DNA of 64,000 nt from Dipteronia dyeriana (GCA_032871835.1 CM065297.1:30389598-30453597), one strand, 5' to 3'; numbered from the stretch's first letter, positions 33,210-44,857 are shown. Notes: a model not told the origin generated them from the sequence alone. Numbers and translations: made by a program.

Positions 33210-34490
33210 ACTGAAAAGTTGGTTACCTTACATTTAACTTTTTCAGGGACATTTATGTTCACTTGTTCAATAAAAAAATTAAACGTTTATATGAACTTTA
33301 AACCCATTCAATCTACGTTGAACATGTTCACTATGTATTACGTAAACTTATTCAGCGAACATGTTTAAGGTTATACAACCTACGTTTAACTTGTTATTGA
33401 ATTTCAACATTGACTTGTACATCGAACAAGTAAAACATTCAAAACAACATTTAACTTGTTCCCCTTACATTGAACTTGTCGATAACGGTTTTGATGTACA
33501 ATTGTTCTCTGACCAACTTTAACGTTCTGACAAACTTTGAAGTTGTTTAACCTACATTGAATTTGTTCATGACGGTTGTAACGTTAATTTGTTCAATGAA
33601 CATGTTCAACGTTTAGGTCAACGTTCTACTTGTTAATAACCTTTTTTAGTTAATTTGTTCAATGACCAAGTTTAACATTCTCAGTAACGTTAAACTTGTT
33701 CGTACTACGTTGAGCTTGCTCATAACATGTTTTACACTAACTTATTCAGTAAACAAGTTTAACATTCTCATAAATGTTAAACTTGTTCGTACTACATTGA
33801 ACTTGTTCATAACGTCTTTTACATCAACTTGTTCAATAAACAAGTTTAACGTTGGTTTTAATGTTTGACTCGTTCAAATAACGTTCAACTAGTCCATTAA
33901 GATCTACGTTCAGTTGTTCACAAAACAGGTTTAACGTTATTCTCAACTTAAATTCATTTGAACTACGTTGAACTTGTTTATTAAGGTTGACGTTAACTTG
34001 TAGTCAAACAAGTTTATGTTAATCGTAACGTTAAACTTGTTCAATCCATAGGTTGAACTTGTTCATGAAGGTTTACGTTGACTTCCGTTGACTTGTTCAT
34101 TGAACAAGTTAAACGTTAATATGAACGTAAAACCTGTTCAAACTAAGTTGAACCTGTTCAAACTAAGTTGAACCTGTTCATGAAGATTTAAGTTGACTTG
34201 TTCAATGAACGATAAACTCATTCAACGTACGTTGAACATATTCATGAAGATTTATGTTGACTTGTTCATGAAACGAGTTTACCGTTCATCTGAACATCAA
34301 ATATGTTCAACATATGTTGAACTTGTTCTTCACGATTTACGTTGACTTGTTTACAGAACGAGAGTAACATTAATCCCACTGTAAAAACGTGTTCAATATA
34401 GGTTGAACTTGTTTATGGAAAAATAAGAGACTTGTTTATCGAACAAGTTTAACGTTCCTCTAAACGTTAAACTTATTCTCAAAATTCAAA
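33210..34490. repeat. Array of about 87-bp units carrying inverted half-sites
   Basis: The word AACAAGTTTAACGTT or a variant recurs at about 33665, 33755, 33842, 33925, 34011, 34106, then near 34270 and 34442. Spacing is close to 87 bp in the best part. Its reverse complement AACGTTAAACTTGTT recurs between copies (33687, 33774, 34028, 34463). Each unit also has TACGTTGAACTTGTTCAT. Older, more diverged units fill 33210-33650. No coding potential. It lies just outside the right MULE end. Confidence 0.85.
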
Positions 34491-34883
34491 ATTTTTAAAC
34501 CTTTATTTCATTTAATTTATTTACTATAATAAAATATATAATTATCATGTATTGTATTAATAGCTTTTAAAAAAAAAAACTATTTTTTTATAATTTTAAT
34601 TTGAAACCAATTGCTTTTATTAGTTGTCTTCAACTATGTATTTTTTTAATACATTTTTTTGACCTTTTAGTGTGGTTGTATGGTACAACATATATGGGTG
34701 CTCTGCACCATAGTCAAGTCCCAACTGTTAACTCTTTTTTCTGCATTTGGAATAGAAGTTCAAACCTGACTAAATTCGTAAAAATACAAATGTTAGGGAA
34801 CGTCGTCTAAGTATGTACTATTCGAATTGTCTTAGTAGCTTTCATTGATCTCAACAAATTTTTCACAAATTTGATCTCAATGT
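34491..34883. other. No recognisable feature
   Basis: AT-rich intergenic DNA with T and A runs; the short + frame at 34601-34810 has no known motif. Confidence 0.5.
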
Positions 34884-34892
34884 TAATTTCTG

Positions 34893-36489
34893 GGGTAAAT
34901 TGTATTTTAGTCCATATAGTTTGCCATAATCTGCATTTAGTTCACAGTTTTTTTATATTGTAATTTTTAGTCCATCTGTGACGGAATCCGTTAAAAGGAT
35001 GATTTTGACATGCCAGACGTATAAAATGACTCTACTGCCCCTGATGAATGATGCTCCCTCTAAAAAGACTAAAATACTAATAAACCTTAAAAAAACAAAA
35101 TTAAAAGAATATTAAAATAAGTAATCAAATATACAAAATCAATTTACAAAACTAAAATAAAAAAATAAAAAAGAATATTAAAAAATAAAAAAAATCTTAT
35201 CACTTAAAAAACCTTATCTCCTAAATCTCGTCTCCGATCTCCACCACCCAATCACCTTCTTCTTCTTCTTACATCAATATTCTAATCAATTTGAAATTGT
35301 ATATCATTATCACTATTTGTTTTCCTCATCTCTAACCAACCATTTGAAACTAATATCTTTATCTCTAGTTTTTTTCTCATCTTCACAAGATCAATTTTTT
35401 TTTCTAAAAATAAAAATCTGATTAATTACCATCTTTTATCAATTAAAATGGTCATCATCACCGTTATTATTACATCTCAAAAAAAAAAGAATTCAAAACT
35501 CGTTATCCTCTTGCAACCATGAACACAAAGAACACAACAGATTTGTCATCATCACCGTTTTTTTTTTGCCAAATTGCATATTGTGTTCTGTAAAGATCAA
35601 CAATAAATAATAAATAAAAAAACAAGAACCCTAAACCTAACAAAAATCAAAATCCACAGCACCAAAAGAACAAAATAGATTCGTCATCATCACCATTTTT
35701 TTCTGCCAAACTGAATGTTGTGTTTTGTAAAGAGCAGCAACAAATCAAAAAAAAAACCAAGAACCCTAAACCTAACAGAAATCGAAATCCACATCACCAA
35801 AATCCCTATTCAAATCAAACTCCCCAACATCTAAAATCCCTCATCCAATACCTACCATAGCTCACCGCCCCAGCCACTGTGTTAACAATACCACTGAGAA
35901 AGAAAGAGAGTGATGAAACGATAAAGATCATGAAGAGAAGATGAATTCTAATGAAGAGAAGATGAAACGATGAAGAAGAAGTCTGGTCTTTGGTGAATGG
36001 TTATTTCTAATTTGGGATATGGGTTGGGATTGGGTAATGGGTATGTATGGTATGGTAGGCATTAGGCGATAGGTATCGGGTCATTGGGTATGTGGGTGAT
36101 TGAGATTGGGTAATTGGGTATGGGTTAAAAATCATCAAACTGGAAGATGATTGAATGGGTGGAGATGATGATAGGGAAGATGATTGAAGAAATCAAATAA
36201 AAAAAAAGGGGGAGATCAATGGATGGTGAGTGAGATTGATTTCCCATTTTGTTTATATTTTTTTATGAGAGAAAGAGGAAGATCTGTAGAGATCGGTGGT
36301 GAGAAGAGAGAGATTATGTTTATTTTATATTTTTACCCTCGTTGACTTGACAGAACCCTAACAGAATTGGATGGTAGGGACTAAACTATGTATTGTCAGA
36401 GAAATGATGGATTAAAAATTACAATTCCAAAAAACAGTGGACTAAACGCAAAATATGGCAAACTACAAGGACTAAAATATGATTTACCC
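34893..36489. mobile_element. Non-autonomous MULE-type element with long TIRs and 9-bp target duplication
   Basis: Long terminal inverted repeats of at least 90 bp: left GGGTAAATTGTATTTTAGTC from 34893 and, on the other strand from 36489, GGGTAAATCATATTTTAGTC. Further shared words are TAGTTTGCCATA and ATTGTAATTTTTAxTCCATC. The flanks TAATTTCTG (34884-34892) and TAATTTCTT (36490-36498) match at 8 of 9, the target duplication size of Mutator-like elements. The interior has no transposase; it includes a duplicated 138-bp segment (35542-35805). Confidence 0.85.
35542..35805 (+). repeat. 138-bp tandem duplication inside the MULE-type element
   Basis: GTCATCATCACC then a T run, GCCAAA, GTAAAGA and CAAGAACCCTAAACCTAACA occur twice, starting at about 35542 and 35680. 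Confidence 0.85.
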
Positions 36490-36829
36490 TAATTTCTTCA
36501 ATACACATTTTTTTTTAAAGGACCTGAATACACTTTGAAAAGGGTTAAGCATGTGAACAATCATTTGATAGATACATGTAGAGGTGATCACAGTCCGGTT
36601 TGAACTGACGGTTCAAACTGGAACCTTGATATTAAAAACGCACCAAAACTGAAAACAATCATTAAAATTCGATACCGGTTTGAACAGGAACCGGAACCTG
36701 AACTGGAACCTGTTTGGAACCGATGGTTCCATCAGTTCCACTTTCAATATATGTATATATATATATATATATTTGGACCGTTGGGCAACAACAGTCACAA
36801 ATGTGACTAGTGTTATAAATGTGGATCGG

Positions 36830-37016
36830 CCCAACCCAACGTAATCCGGCACGCCTTGCCCATTTTTGAAAACGGGTCGGACCTAGTTCACACCGTGCCG
36901 GTGAGCAGACCATACCTGGTCCTGCAAGTTTTCGAAATCGACGGCTGGCAAGGCACGAAGGCCTGCCTTCAGCGTGCCGACAGGCCAGGTCGGCGGGCCT
37001 CACGGACCGGCTCGAC
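36830..37016. repeat. GC-rich subterminal motif zone, left side of the inner hAT
   Basis: Words such as TCCGGCACGCC, CCGTGCCGGTGAG and GCGTGCCGACAGGCC recur in both orientations. Similar words fill 40860-41060. In hAT elements such zones bind the transposase. Confidence 0.65.
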
Positions 37017-37599
37017 TTATATTTAATTTTTTAATATTTTTGGCTTTTGGGTTTAGAAAAAATACAAATTACAAATTCAAATACGTAATATCAATTTAAC
37101 AATTCAATTATGTATATGTAATTTTCATTGCAATTTATTTATCTTCGTAATTAATTATTATGAAAAAAGAAATTGTATTTTTTTCATTCCAATTGTTTTA
37201 GTTTGATAGATTTATTAGATTAGACTGTTTTTGATAATAAAATAATTGAAAATATGAATAAAGATAAAGTATTATAAAAAATATAAAATAGATGAAGTTA
37301 TGAAAATATGAAATGAAGAATTGCTTATTTATTTTTGACTAATGGAATTCAGTATTACATATTTACATGTTTGCCTCATTAAAAACCTTACCCAAAAAAA
37401 CATAATAGGATAAAAACTTGGTAAGGGAAAAAGAGTGCAATCGTATAATAATTTAGTAATTTTCAAGTAAATGTACATGTATAAGTATAACCTAGTTCTG
37501 GACCTGGTTACTACCGGAGCTGGAAGCCTCATCAACATATAGATTGTTGAAATTTAGAATAAGTTGATTATCTACAGTGTTATTTTGCAACCACTTTTT

Positions 37600-39560
37600 A
37601 GCATAGTCCCAATCCTAAAGGCAAGTTATTACCTCCGCCATCTCCGGAGATAAACAACTTCTTCTTGGTTCAATTATGTGTCCACTGGTGTTGAATGTTT
37701 CTTCTGAAGACGCCGTGGACACAGGGATAACAAGTACGTCACGTGCTAGGTGTGATAGAATCGGATACCTATAGGTATAGGTCTTCCACCATAACAATAA
37801 ATCAAAATCTTTCTTATCTTCTACATCATAGAACTATGCTTCAAGGTACCTATTCAATTCAACATAAGAAGATGAGTCAGCTCTCTGGCTTGAAGAAGCA
37901 CTTACTGATTTGTCATTTTTTTCGGCATTTGAGAATGGTCGAAAATTTGTTTGCTTCGGTTGTATCTCCGGTTCTGTTGATGGTTAGGAGTCAATATCGC
38001 CAAACCTGTGCTTATAATTATGAAAAACTTCAAACAACTTGTTCGAATGTCAGTAACCTGTTCTGAATAATCTATTACCAAATTAGTACCAATAAGCTCA
38101 AGCAAAACTTCTAAACCAGATAATTTAACCATAGGATCTACTATAACACTTAATGCATAAAGTAGAGGAATGTTAGCCCAATATTTTTTTAACTTTGTCT
38201 CCATGGCAACACCTGCAGAGCCTAAATGAACATTTTCCCTATGACTGTTAACACTTCAGACATTTCCATTATTTGATGGATTGACTGAGAAGATGTGGAG
38301 TAATAGACCCCCTAAAGAGTTACAGTGACATTGTAAAAAAAAATAAAAAATTCAACAAAAACCCTTGCCACATACCAATCCTCTGAGATGAGTGCTTGTG
38401 CTTGTGGATGACCAAGTTCGGCCAACTTCAGGTTATAAAAACCTGTAATAGTTGTATCATATGACAAACAATTATTTAGCATCAAGTAAGTAGAGTTCCA
38501 CCATACCGTCATATCAGTTTGGAATCGTCGGGGGCGTAGACCGTTTAATGTATATTGTCTACAGAATTATTGGAATCTAGGATTAGAACTGTCAATTTGA
38601 GAAATGGCATATCTGATATACCACATTCAATCCAGCTTGTACAATTAAATTTATGATAGGACATGCACACCGTTGATGGAAGAAATAACCTCTGTCTTGC
38701 GGGATATTTCTTTCAACAAACATTGCAATAGAGCTAGTGTTTCCAGATACATTATCTAATGTAATAGAAATGATGCGATTTGTTATTTCATATGTTTCTA
38801 AAACAGAAAGAATGACATTAAAATTAATTTCAGCAGTATGTACAAAATACATAGGACGAAAACCAAGATTTTTTTTGTTATCCTCCAATCAGAATTTAAG
38901 TAGTGTCTAGTGACACATAAATAGTCCTATTTGGAACAAGCGTTCCAAATATCAGAGGTTAATGCAACAGAGACACTTAGATATTGTAATTCAGCACTCA
39001 ACTCAGCTCTTTCAGTTTCAAACAATCTTATCAAATCGTTTCTAGCAGTGGTTCTCGAAACAGTTTCAAATTGGGGGTTTAATGCAGACGTGACAAATTC
39101 TTGAAAAAAACATTGTCAGCAAAATTGATTGGTTGATCAGTTTGTATAATGAATCGTGCCAAGCAATCTCTAGCGTGCGCGAGGTCATACCGCCACGTCG
39201 TAACGGACTCGTCTGGGTGTGCCGTTAAGGTTGTGTTTGGGTTCTAGTGTCTACCTGTCCATGTGCAGGCATGCATTTCTCCATATGCCTTCTGAAATGA
39301 CCGGTGTCATTTCTACTACTAGAATAATCCTTAGGACAAAACTTACATTTAACTCTGGGTCTCGTCGTCTCATCTGGGAGTGTCATTTGTACTATGTAAA
39401 AACATTGCCAAACATTGGATATAGAGTTTTTAGGACGTGATGTTTGTGTAGCAGTGGAATCGAAAGGACCCGCTTAGTTTTCCGCTGGTGTTGAAAGATT
39501 AAGATCATCGTTCAACAAGTTAAAACCGTCCGGGAAATGAGGATGCTGGGTAGAATCCGT
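37600..39560 (-). pseudogene. hAT transposase of the inner element (BED finger, RNase H-like core, hAT dimerisation domain)
   Basis: Cut-and-paste transposase. From the N-terminus: BED zinc finger near 39365-39260 (VKCKFCPKDYSSS, TGHFRRHMEKC); NPQFETVSRTTARNDLIRLF and VALTSDIWNA with first Asp near 38960; ISITLDNVSGN with second Asp near 38750; FHQRCACPIINLIVQAGLN; RWNSTYLML-like VWWNSTYLMLNNCL near 38500; METKLKKYWANIPLLYAL near 38200. The hAT dimerisation domain follows (37860-37615: VELNRYLEA, then WWKTYTYRYPILSHLARDVL and IPVSTASSEETFN). Frame changes near 38900, 38550 and 38200 and stops break it, but order and length are those of a full transposase. Confidence 0.88.
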
Positions 39561-40310
39561 TTATTGAAATAAAAATATAAATCATAAATTTAGTAACAAA
39601 ATATATTCAAATAAACTACTAAATTTAAAAAATCATAAATTGGATCTAACAAAATATATTTAAATAAACTACTAAACTTAAAAAATCATAAAACTTATTA
39701 ACAAAATATATTCAAATAAACTACTAAACTTAAAAAATCATAAACTTACCAAAAATTAAATTCAAACAAGCTACTAAACTTAAAAATCATAAATTTACTA
39801 AAAAATAAATTCAAATAAACGACTAAACTTAAAAAATCAAAAATTGGATCTAACAAACTATGTTCAAATAAACTACTAAACTTAAAAAAAAAACATAAAT
39901 TTACTAAAAAATAAATTCAAATAAACTACTAAACTTAAAAATCATAAATTTACTAACATAATATATTCAAATAAACAACTAAACTTAAAAAATCAAATTT
40001 ACTAAAAATTATATTCAAATAAACTATAAAACTTAAAAAATCATAAATTGGATCTAACAAAATATATTCAAGTAAACTACTAAACTTAAAAAATCATAAA
40101 TTTACTAACAAAATATACTCAAATAAACTACTAAACTTAAAAATCATAAATTTACTAACAAAATATATTTTAAAAAAACTACTAAACTTATAAATCATAA
40201 ATTTACTAACAAAATATTTTTAAATTAACTACTAAACTTAAAAATAATAAATTTACTATCTTAAAAATATTTAAATTAACTACTACACATATAATATATG
40301 AATTCACTAT
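39560..40310. repeat. AT-rich tandem array of about 50-bp units
   Basis: About fifteen units of the type CTACTAAACTTAAAAAATCA, TAAATTTACTAAC, AAAATATATTCAAATAAA. Units vary by small indels (some lack TTGGATC). The array lies between the inner hAT transposase start and the right terminus, so it spans the presumed promoter side. Confidence 0.9.
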
Positions 40311-40609
40311 TACACAAATACACATAATAATGATTAATATACTACTACAAAAATTAAAAATAATTTACTAAATGTTAACTACACAAATATAATAAAAATA
40401 TTAACTAAAGTGTTTACATAACATTATAAATTTACTAACATAAAGAATTAATAACATTTATAGACAAATGTACCTTAAATTTTTTGTTTGTTGGTGGAAA
40501 ATGAAAAGAATAATAGATAGATAGATAATAGGAAATTAGTATAATACTATTAAAAGTTATGTAGAGAGAGAGTAAAAATCAATTTGAATGGAAGTGTGTA
40601 GAGATTTGG

Positions 40610-40611
<2 letters not shown>

Positions 40612-40649
<38 letters not shown>
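40612..40649. repeat. GA microsatellite
   Basis: An uninterrupted run of about nineteen GA dinucleotides inside the inner hAT element, near its right end. Confidence 0.95.
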
Positions 40650-40654
<5 letters not shown>

Positions 40655-40859
40655 AGATGTGATTAAAAAATGGAATAGATAGGGGTATTTATAGAAAAAT
40701 TGGACTTATGGGTCAAATTTAAAATTTTAATAGTTGAGGGTTGTTTTATAATTTTCTCAGCAACCAACGATTGAATTTTAAAAATTCAACCGTTGGTTGT
40801 TGATTTAAAAAAAAAAACTAAAAATGGACCAAACGGCCATACTAGGGAGCTAGCAGACC

Positions 40860-41060
40860 AGAGTGCTGGCCCGCCGTGCCGCCTGCTCGGCTAACCATGT
40901 CGGCGTGGCGTGTTGTCGCGGACCGGCACGTCGGACCGCAATCCTTGGTCCGGCACGCGGCACACATACGTGCAGTGCTTGATCCAGCACTCCTCTTTCG
41001 CAGACCGGACCTGGTCCGCTCTGCTATTGGAGACATGCCAGACGGACCGACCCAGTTGGG
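40860..41060. repeat. GC-rich subterminal motif zone, right side of the inner hAT
   Basis: Contains GGTCCGGCACGCGG, GGACCGGCACGTCGG, CCCGCCGTGCCG and GACCTGGTCCG. It mirrors the left zone 36830-37016 and lies next to the right TIR. Short open frames on both strands here are by-products of GC content. Confidence 0.7.
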
Positions 41061-41449
41061 TGTTGTCCGCATTTACAACATTAAGTGTGACCATAATTTT
41101 GTTAAAAACCATTTTTCTTAATTTAAAACCCTTTTTCTACCCCACTCCCAATCCTCACTCCAATTCTCTCTCAATTCACATTTCTCACTCAAATTCTCTC
41201 TCAATTCTCCAATTTTCTCTCAATTATTCAATATTTTTTATTGCAATTAAATTGTAATTACATTTTTTTTTAACTTAATTCAAATTCATTTCCAATATTT
41301 TTTTAAAATTTATTTCTAACAAATATTTCAAATTTATTTCCAATAAAATTTTCTTATTTATTTCCAACATTTTTTTAAATTTGTTTTCATCTATTTTATC
41401 ACATTTATTTTCAACAAATGTTTTAATTCAATTTTTCAATGACAAGTGG

Positions 41450-42860
41450 AGAAGGTTGATGGCCCCCTTGCAAAGTTAAGGGTTATATTGACGACATTGT
41501 TTATCATAAGTTTCTACAACAACAAGCCTATCTTGAATCCAAAACCCTCATAATCTCCCGCTAACAACTTCCGAAGCCAATTCCACCTCATACAGTGAAA
41601 GCCAATCACAAAATATACACAATCTCCCACTAAATTTTGAAGCACCTGATGAAGAGAAACAACATAAATCCGATCTCTTCGTAATCTATATGAAGAAAAT
41701 TAATAAGGATGATGGAAGCTTTGCAGTGGTTTACAATTACTGCCACAAAGAATTTAAATGGTCTAAATCTATAGGATATGACTCATATCAGAAGCATATA
41801 ATAAGCAAGCATCCAATCGAAGAGGCCGGAAGACGTTCACAAAGCTAAATTTCCAAGTACGCTAACCCTAACAATCAATTATTTAAATATAGTGATACAA
41901 GTAATAGAGAGCAATTAGCTAGAATGATTGTTGTAAAACACTGACCATTTAGTTTTGGTGAAAAAGTTGGTTTTATTAATTATTGTCAACAGACATTAAA
42001 TCTCATTGCACCTCATGTTCCTATAACTACTCTCACAAGTACACTTTATGAGATTTATAAAAAGGAAAAATAAAAGAATTTGTAACTTTTTTTAATAATT
42101 TTAAATGCCATGTTTCCATACGTGTCGACATATGGAATGATCATTGCATGGTGCATTCGTACTTGGGTGTCACTTGACATTATATAAATAATGCAAATAT
42201 GAATTCTTACATTTAGAGTTTTTGATGATGCACATACTGCTGATAATATTTATATAATGCTTCATTTTTCCTTGTAAGATTTTAAAATTGAGAACAATTT
42301 TTTTGTAATCGATGTTGACAATGTTTCTAACAATACTGTGTCTATTTCTTTTTTACGTGATTTATGCAATCCTTATTTTGGTGTTAGATTTTTTTATCAA
42401 ATATATGATTGCCAAGTCTTAAATTTATGTGTTCAAAGTTGATTAAAGGTTCTTTAAAATTTTATTAAACCTATTAGAGACGCTCTTCATTACTTGTGGA
42501 AACATGCTTCTGTAATGAAAGCATGGTCAAAATTTTGTAAATCAAATGGTAGGTGTCTCATTAGATTTTCTTGTAATGTTTCAACTTGTTTAAATTCTAC
42601 TTATAAATTGTTTGTTGAAAGTCATGAAAATAGGGAATTATCTGTTAATTTACTAAGAATTTATCTGATATTTATTATTGAGAGTATTAATATTGTTAGT
42701 GCATTTGATGAGTGTGCAACCGATGAACAATTACACCCTTACATTGATGTTATGAAAACAAAATGGTTAGACTATTATAGGGAGTTTTGATCTATTTATT
42801 TGCTTGCATTATGTTTTGGACGAAAGACGTTCACTTATGAGTTCATAATCAATTCAAGTC
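41450..42860 (+). pseudogene. hAT transposase of the outer element, C-terminus missing
   Basis: BED-type finger near 41730-41825 (VYNYCHKEFKWSKSIGYDSY then QKHIISKHPIE). FKYSDTSNREQLARMIVVKH, FSFGEKVGFINYCQQTLN and PHVPITTLTSTLYEIYKKEK follow. Core parts are VSIRVDIWNDHC with first Asp, FFVIDVDNVSNNTVSI with second Asp, and a clean stretch 42494-42790. That stretch has MWKHASVMKAWSKFC, NVSTCLNSTYKLFVES (family VSTRWNSTYKML) and MKTKWLDYYREF. No hAT dimerisation domain could be read after 42860, so the end is deleted or decayed. Multiple stops between 41850 and 42480. It differs from the inner hAT transposase, so the two are separate subfamilies. Confidence 0.85.
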
Positions 42861-43323
42861 CAAGTTTGTGTTGATGATTAGACTAAGCGCAAAATAGACA
42901 ACAATAAATTGATCAAGAATTAGTTACGATTTCTTCGACAGTGACCAAACTACGGGAACGGAAGGCACTCACAACGATTAGTTCAGGTTCCAACTTCCAA
43001 CACCAAACCTTGAATAAAAGGTAAAATAACTACGTGAACCCCAAGAAGATATGTAAACAACTTAATTGTGGTAAAAATTAAGTGCAAAGCAAGCCCAATT
43101 TAATTTTTTTAGTTTTACTTCAATTTTTATTTTAGTTATTCATATATATATATATATGTTTTTTTAATTTTTGATTACCCAATAAATTGATTTAACATGT
43201 CTTTTAATTTTTCTAGTAATTATTTTTTTATTTTTAAAAAGGGTTCGGAACCGGAATCGATTCCTAATTCTAAACCGAAACCGAAACCGAAACCGAACCG
43301 AACCGAAACTGGGATCACCTCTA
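42861..43323. other. 3' end of the outer hAT element
   Basis: Non-coding. A short TA repeat at about 43141-43156, then CCGAAACCGAAACCGAAACC followed by GAACCGAACCG (near 43275-43310), leading to the TIR. Confidence 0.6.
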
Positions 43324-43331
43324 GATACCTG

Positions 43332-43717
43332 AACCAGTTATGAATAGTCATTTAACAATAATCAATCGACGATTGGTGGAATTAGGCAAAGTTATTTGAA
43401 TAAAAAAGTGATGATTATTCTCCTTTTCAAAAGAAAAACTATTAAGAAATTTGTAAAAATAAAAATAAAAATAAGAGTTTAATAGTAAGTAAATGAAGTT
43501 TCAAAATATGATTTATAAATGAAGTTTGAAATATGATTTATAATTTTTTTTAAGTATCAGAGTAATTTACAAACTATATATATATAATATCTTTAAAAGG
43601 TATTAAACTATAAATAACGTAACAATATATATATGGCGCAAAACAATAAATAATATACGGTGTAAAACTATAAATAACGTAACTATATATAACTATATAT
43701 ATACGGTCATTTTCTTC
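43332..43717. other. Intergenic AT-rich DNA with short tandem duplication
   Basis: The phrase AAACTATAAATAACGTAAC occurs at 43605 and again at 43666 together with TATATA runs. No gene. This is the continuation of the DNA left of 36571 before the hAT insertions. Confidence 0.5.
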
Positions 43718-43867
43718 ACAGTGCGTATTGATATAACTTATATCAACGTGTTGTATGTGGATCATTGATTATGAAGAAGCTTTGATAAGTACATACACTT
43801 TGAGTCAAAGTATATAAACTATTGGTCCACATCTAATGCACCGATAAATTTATATCAATGCACACTA
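43718..43867. mobile_element. Small inverted-repeat element (MITE-like), about 150 bp
   Basis: Left arm AGTGCGTATTGATATAAC, later GTGTTGTATGTGGAT. Right arm on the other strand AGTGTGCATTGATATAAA, later GTGCATTAGATGTGGAC. Arms are about 45 bp with roughly 75-80% match and a loop of about 60 bp. No clear target duplication, so superfamily is undetermined. Confidence 0.6.
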
Positions 43868-43939
43868 GAATATATATATATATATATGTTAGCAACTTTT
43901 TTTTTACAGAGGTCTAAAAAAGAATTTCCATCGGACTGA

Positions 43940-44857
43940 CTCTTGATAGGACCTGGACCATGACCATCTTGGTTCACTGGTACCAGAAAAATTCGATGTC
44001 GTGATCCAAATAGTCTAAATGCCACAGAATGTCATTTCCGTGGTATCAAAGAGTACTGACATCGTGGCACCAGTACCTGGTATCTAAGTACCACGATACA
44101 TAACTGGGATTGATCCAATAAGCATATCTCATCCATCCAACATGGAGAGCGATAACAGGAAGTCTCCAGCACGCTAAAGAGGAAGTCGCCCCAACAAAAA
44201 TGAACCGGTACAATAGGGATCTTAGAATAGTGCTACAACCGAAGGAATGAAGCTAGTTTTGCCTCCAACCATGCAGGGACGAAAGCTGACCTCTCTTGCC
44301 ATTTAAAGCGTTATAAATGAAATTAAAATGGTCAACCTAATCAGAGTTTACTAATATGGAACATGTTACTTAATTCAAGTGGAACAATTCATGCACTGAC
44401 TTATAGCCTCAATCAAAGCCGAAATGAGGATTCTGATGATTGCAAATCAATGGACAATATTTACGGGGATTGACTGGACGAATTGGAACCCATAAATACG
44501 ATGACAAAGGTCAAAGAAAAAGATCTGAAAATTGGGAGAAAGGTACCAGAGAAGATTTGCCATCGCCTATGGGGAAATTTCCACTTATCGACTTGCATGA
44601 GTTCGTCATCGCCTACTGTGTAAAGTGAGTGAGATGTGAGAGAGAAATAGTGAAAATCCAACCTATATTGTATCAGAGCATTATACCATCAATAAAATAA
44701 TCCTTCTGTTCATTTTCCATCTATCTATCGCACCCTTAATCTGTACAAGTACAAACCCCGATACCTAGAGGTACCAATCCTATTTTACTACGATCACCCA
44801 GGTTGTAGTTTGAGGATGTTGATAAGAATTTCTATCCCAATGAATTTTTGGTTAACA
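43940..44857 (+). mobile_element. 5' LTR of the third Tat element (start uncertain)
   Basis: The LTR ends GGTTAACA at 44857, just before the primer-site-like sequence. U3 shows CTGGTACCAG, GTGGTATC, CAGTACCTGGTATCTAAGTA and other GGTACC-like palindromes, the style of the Tat LTR at 10194-11076. TTATAAATG at about 44310 may be the TATA box. The left border is not defined; I see no second copy to compare with. Confidence 0.5.

Larger units (their letters stand above)
36808..41083 (-). mobile_element. Inner hAT element with its own TIRs, target duplication and transposase
   Basis: Ends TAGTGTTATAAATGTGGA (36808) and, on the minus strand from 41083, TAATGTTGTAAATGCGGA agree at 14 of 18. Flanking 8-mers AATGTGAC (36800-36807) and AGTGTGAC (41084-41091) match at 7 of 8. 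Both subterminal zones are GC-rich islands with CCGGCACG/CGTGCCGG words, very unlike the AT-rich surroundings. The transposase gene runs on the minus strand. The insertion lies in the left subterminal part of the outer hAT. Confidence 0.9.
36579..43323 (+). mobile_element. Outer hAT element, interrupted by a second hAT
   Basis: Ends TAGAGGTGATCACAGTCCGG (36579) and, on the minus strand from 43323, TAGAGGTGATCCCAGTTTCGG share TAGAGGTGATCxCAGT. Flanking 8-mers GATACATG (36571-36578) and GATACCTG (43324-43331) match at 7 of 8, as expected for hAT. Subterminal zones are rich in GGAACC/GGTTCCG and CGGTTCGGTT. Removing the inner insertion leaves about 2.5 kb that carry a + strand transposase relic. 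Confidence 0.9.

Noticed and set aside
39560..40310. CRISPR-like regular repeats
   Set aside because: Units are contiguous and degenerate with no unique spacers; plant nuclear context; it is a tandem array.
40842..41257. Overlapping open frames near the right end of the inner hAT
   Set aside because: Produced by the GC-rich subterminal zone; stops are rare there on all frames, and no domain is visible.
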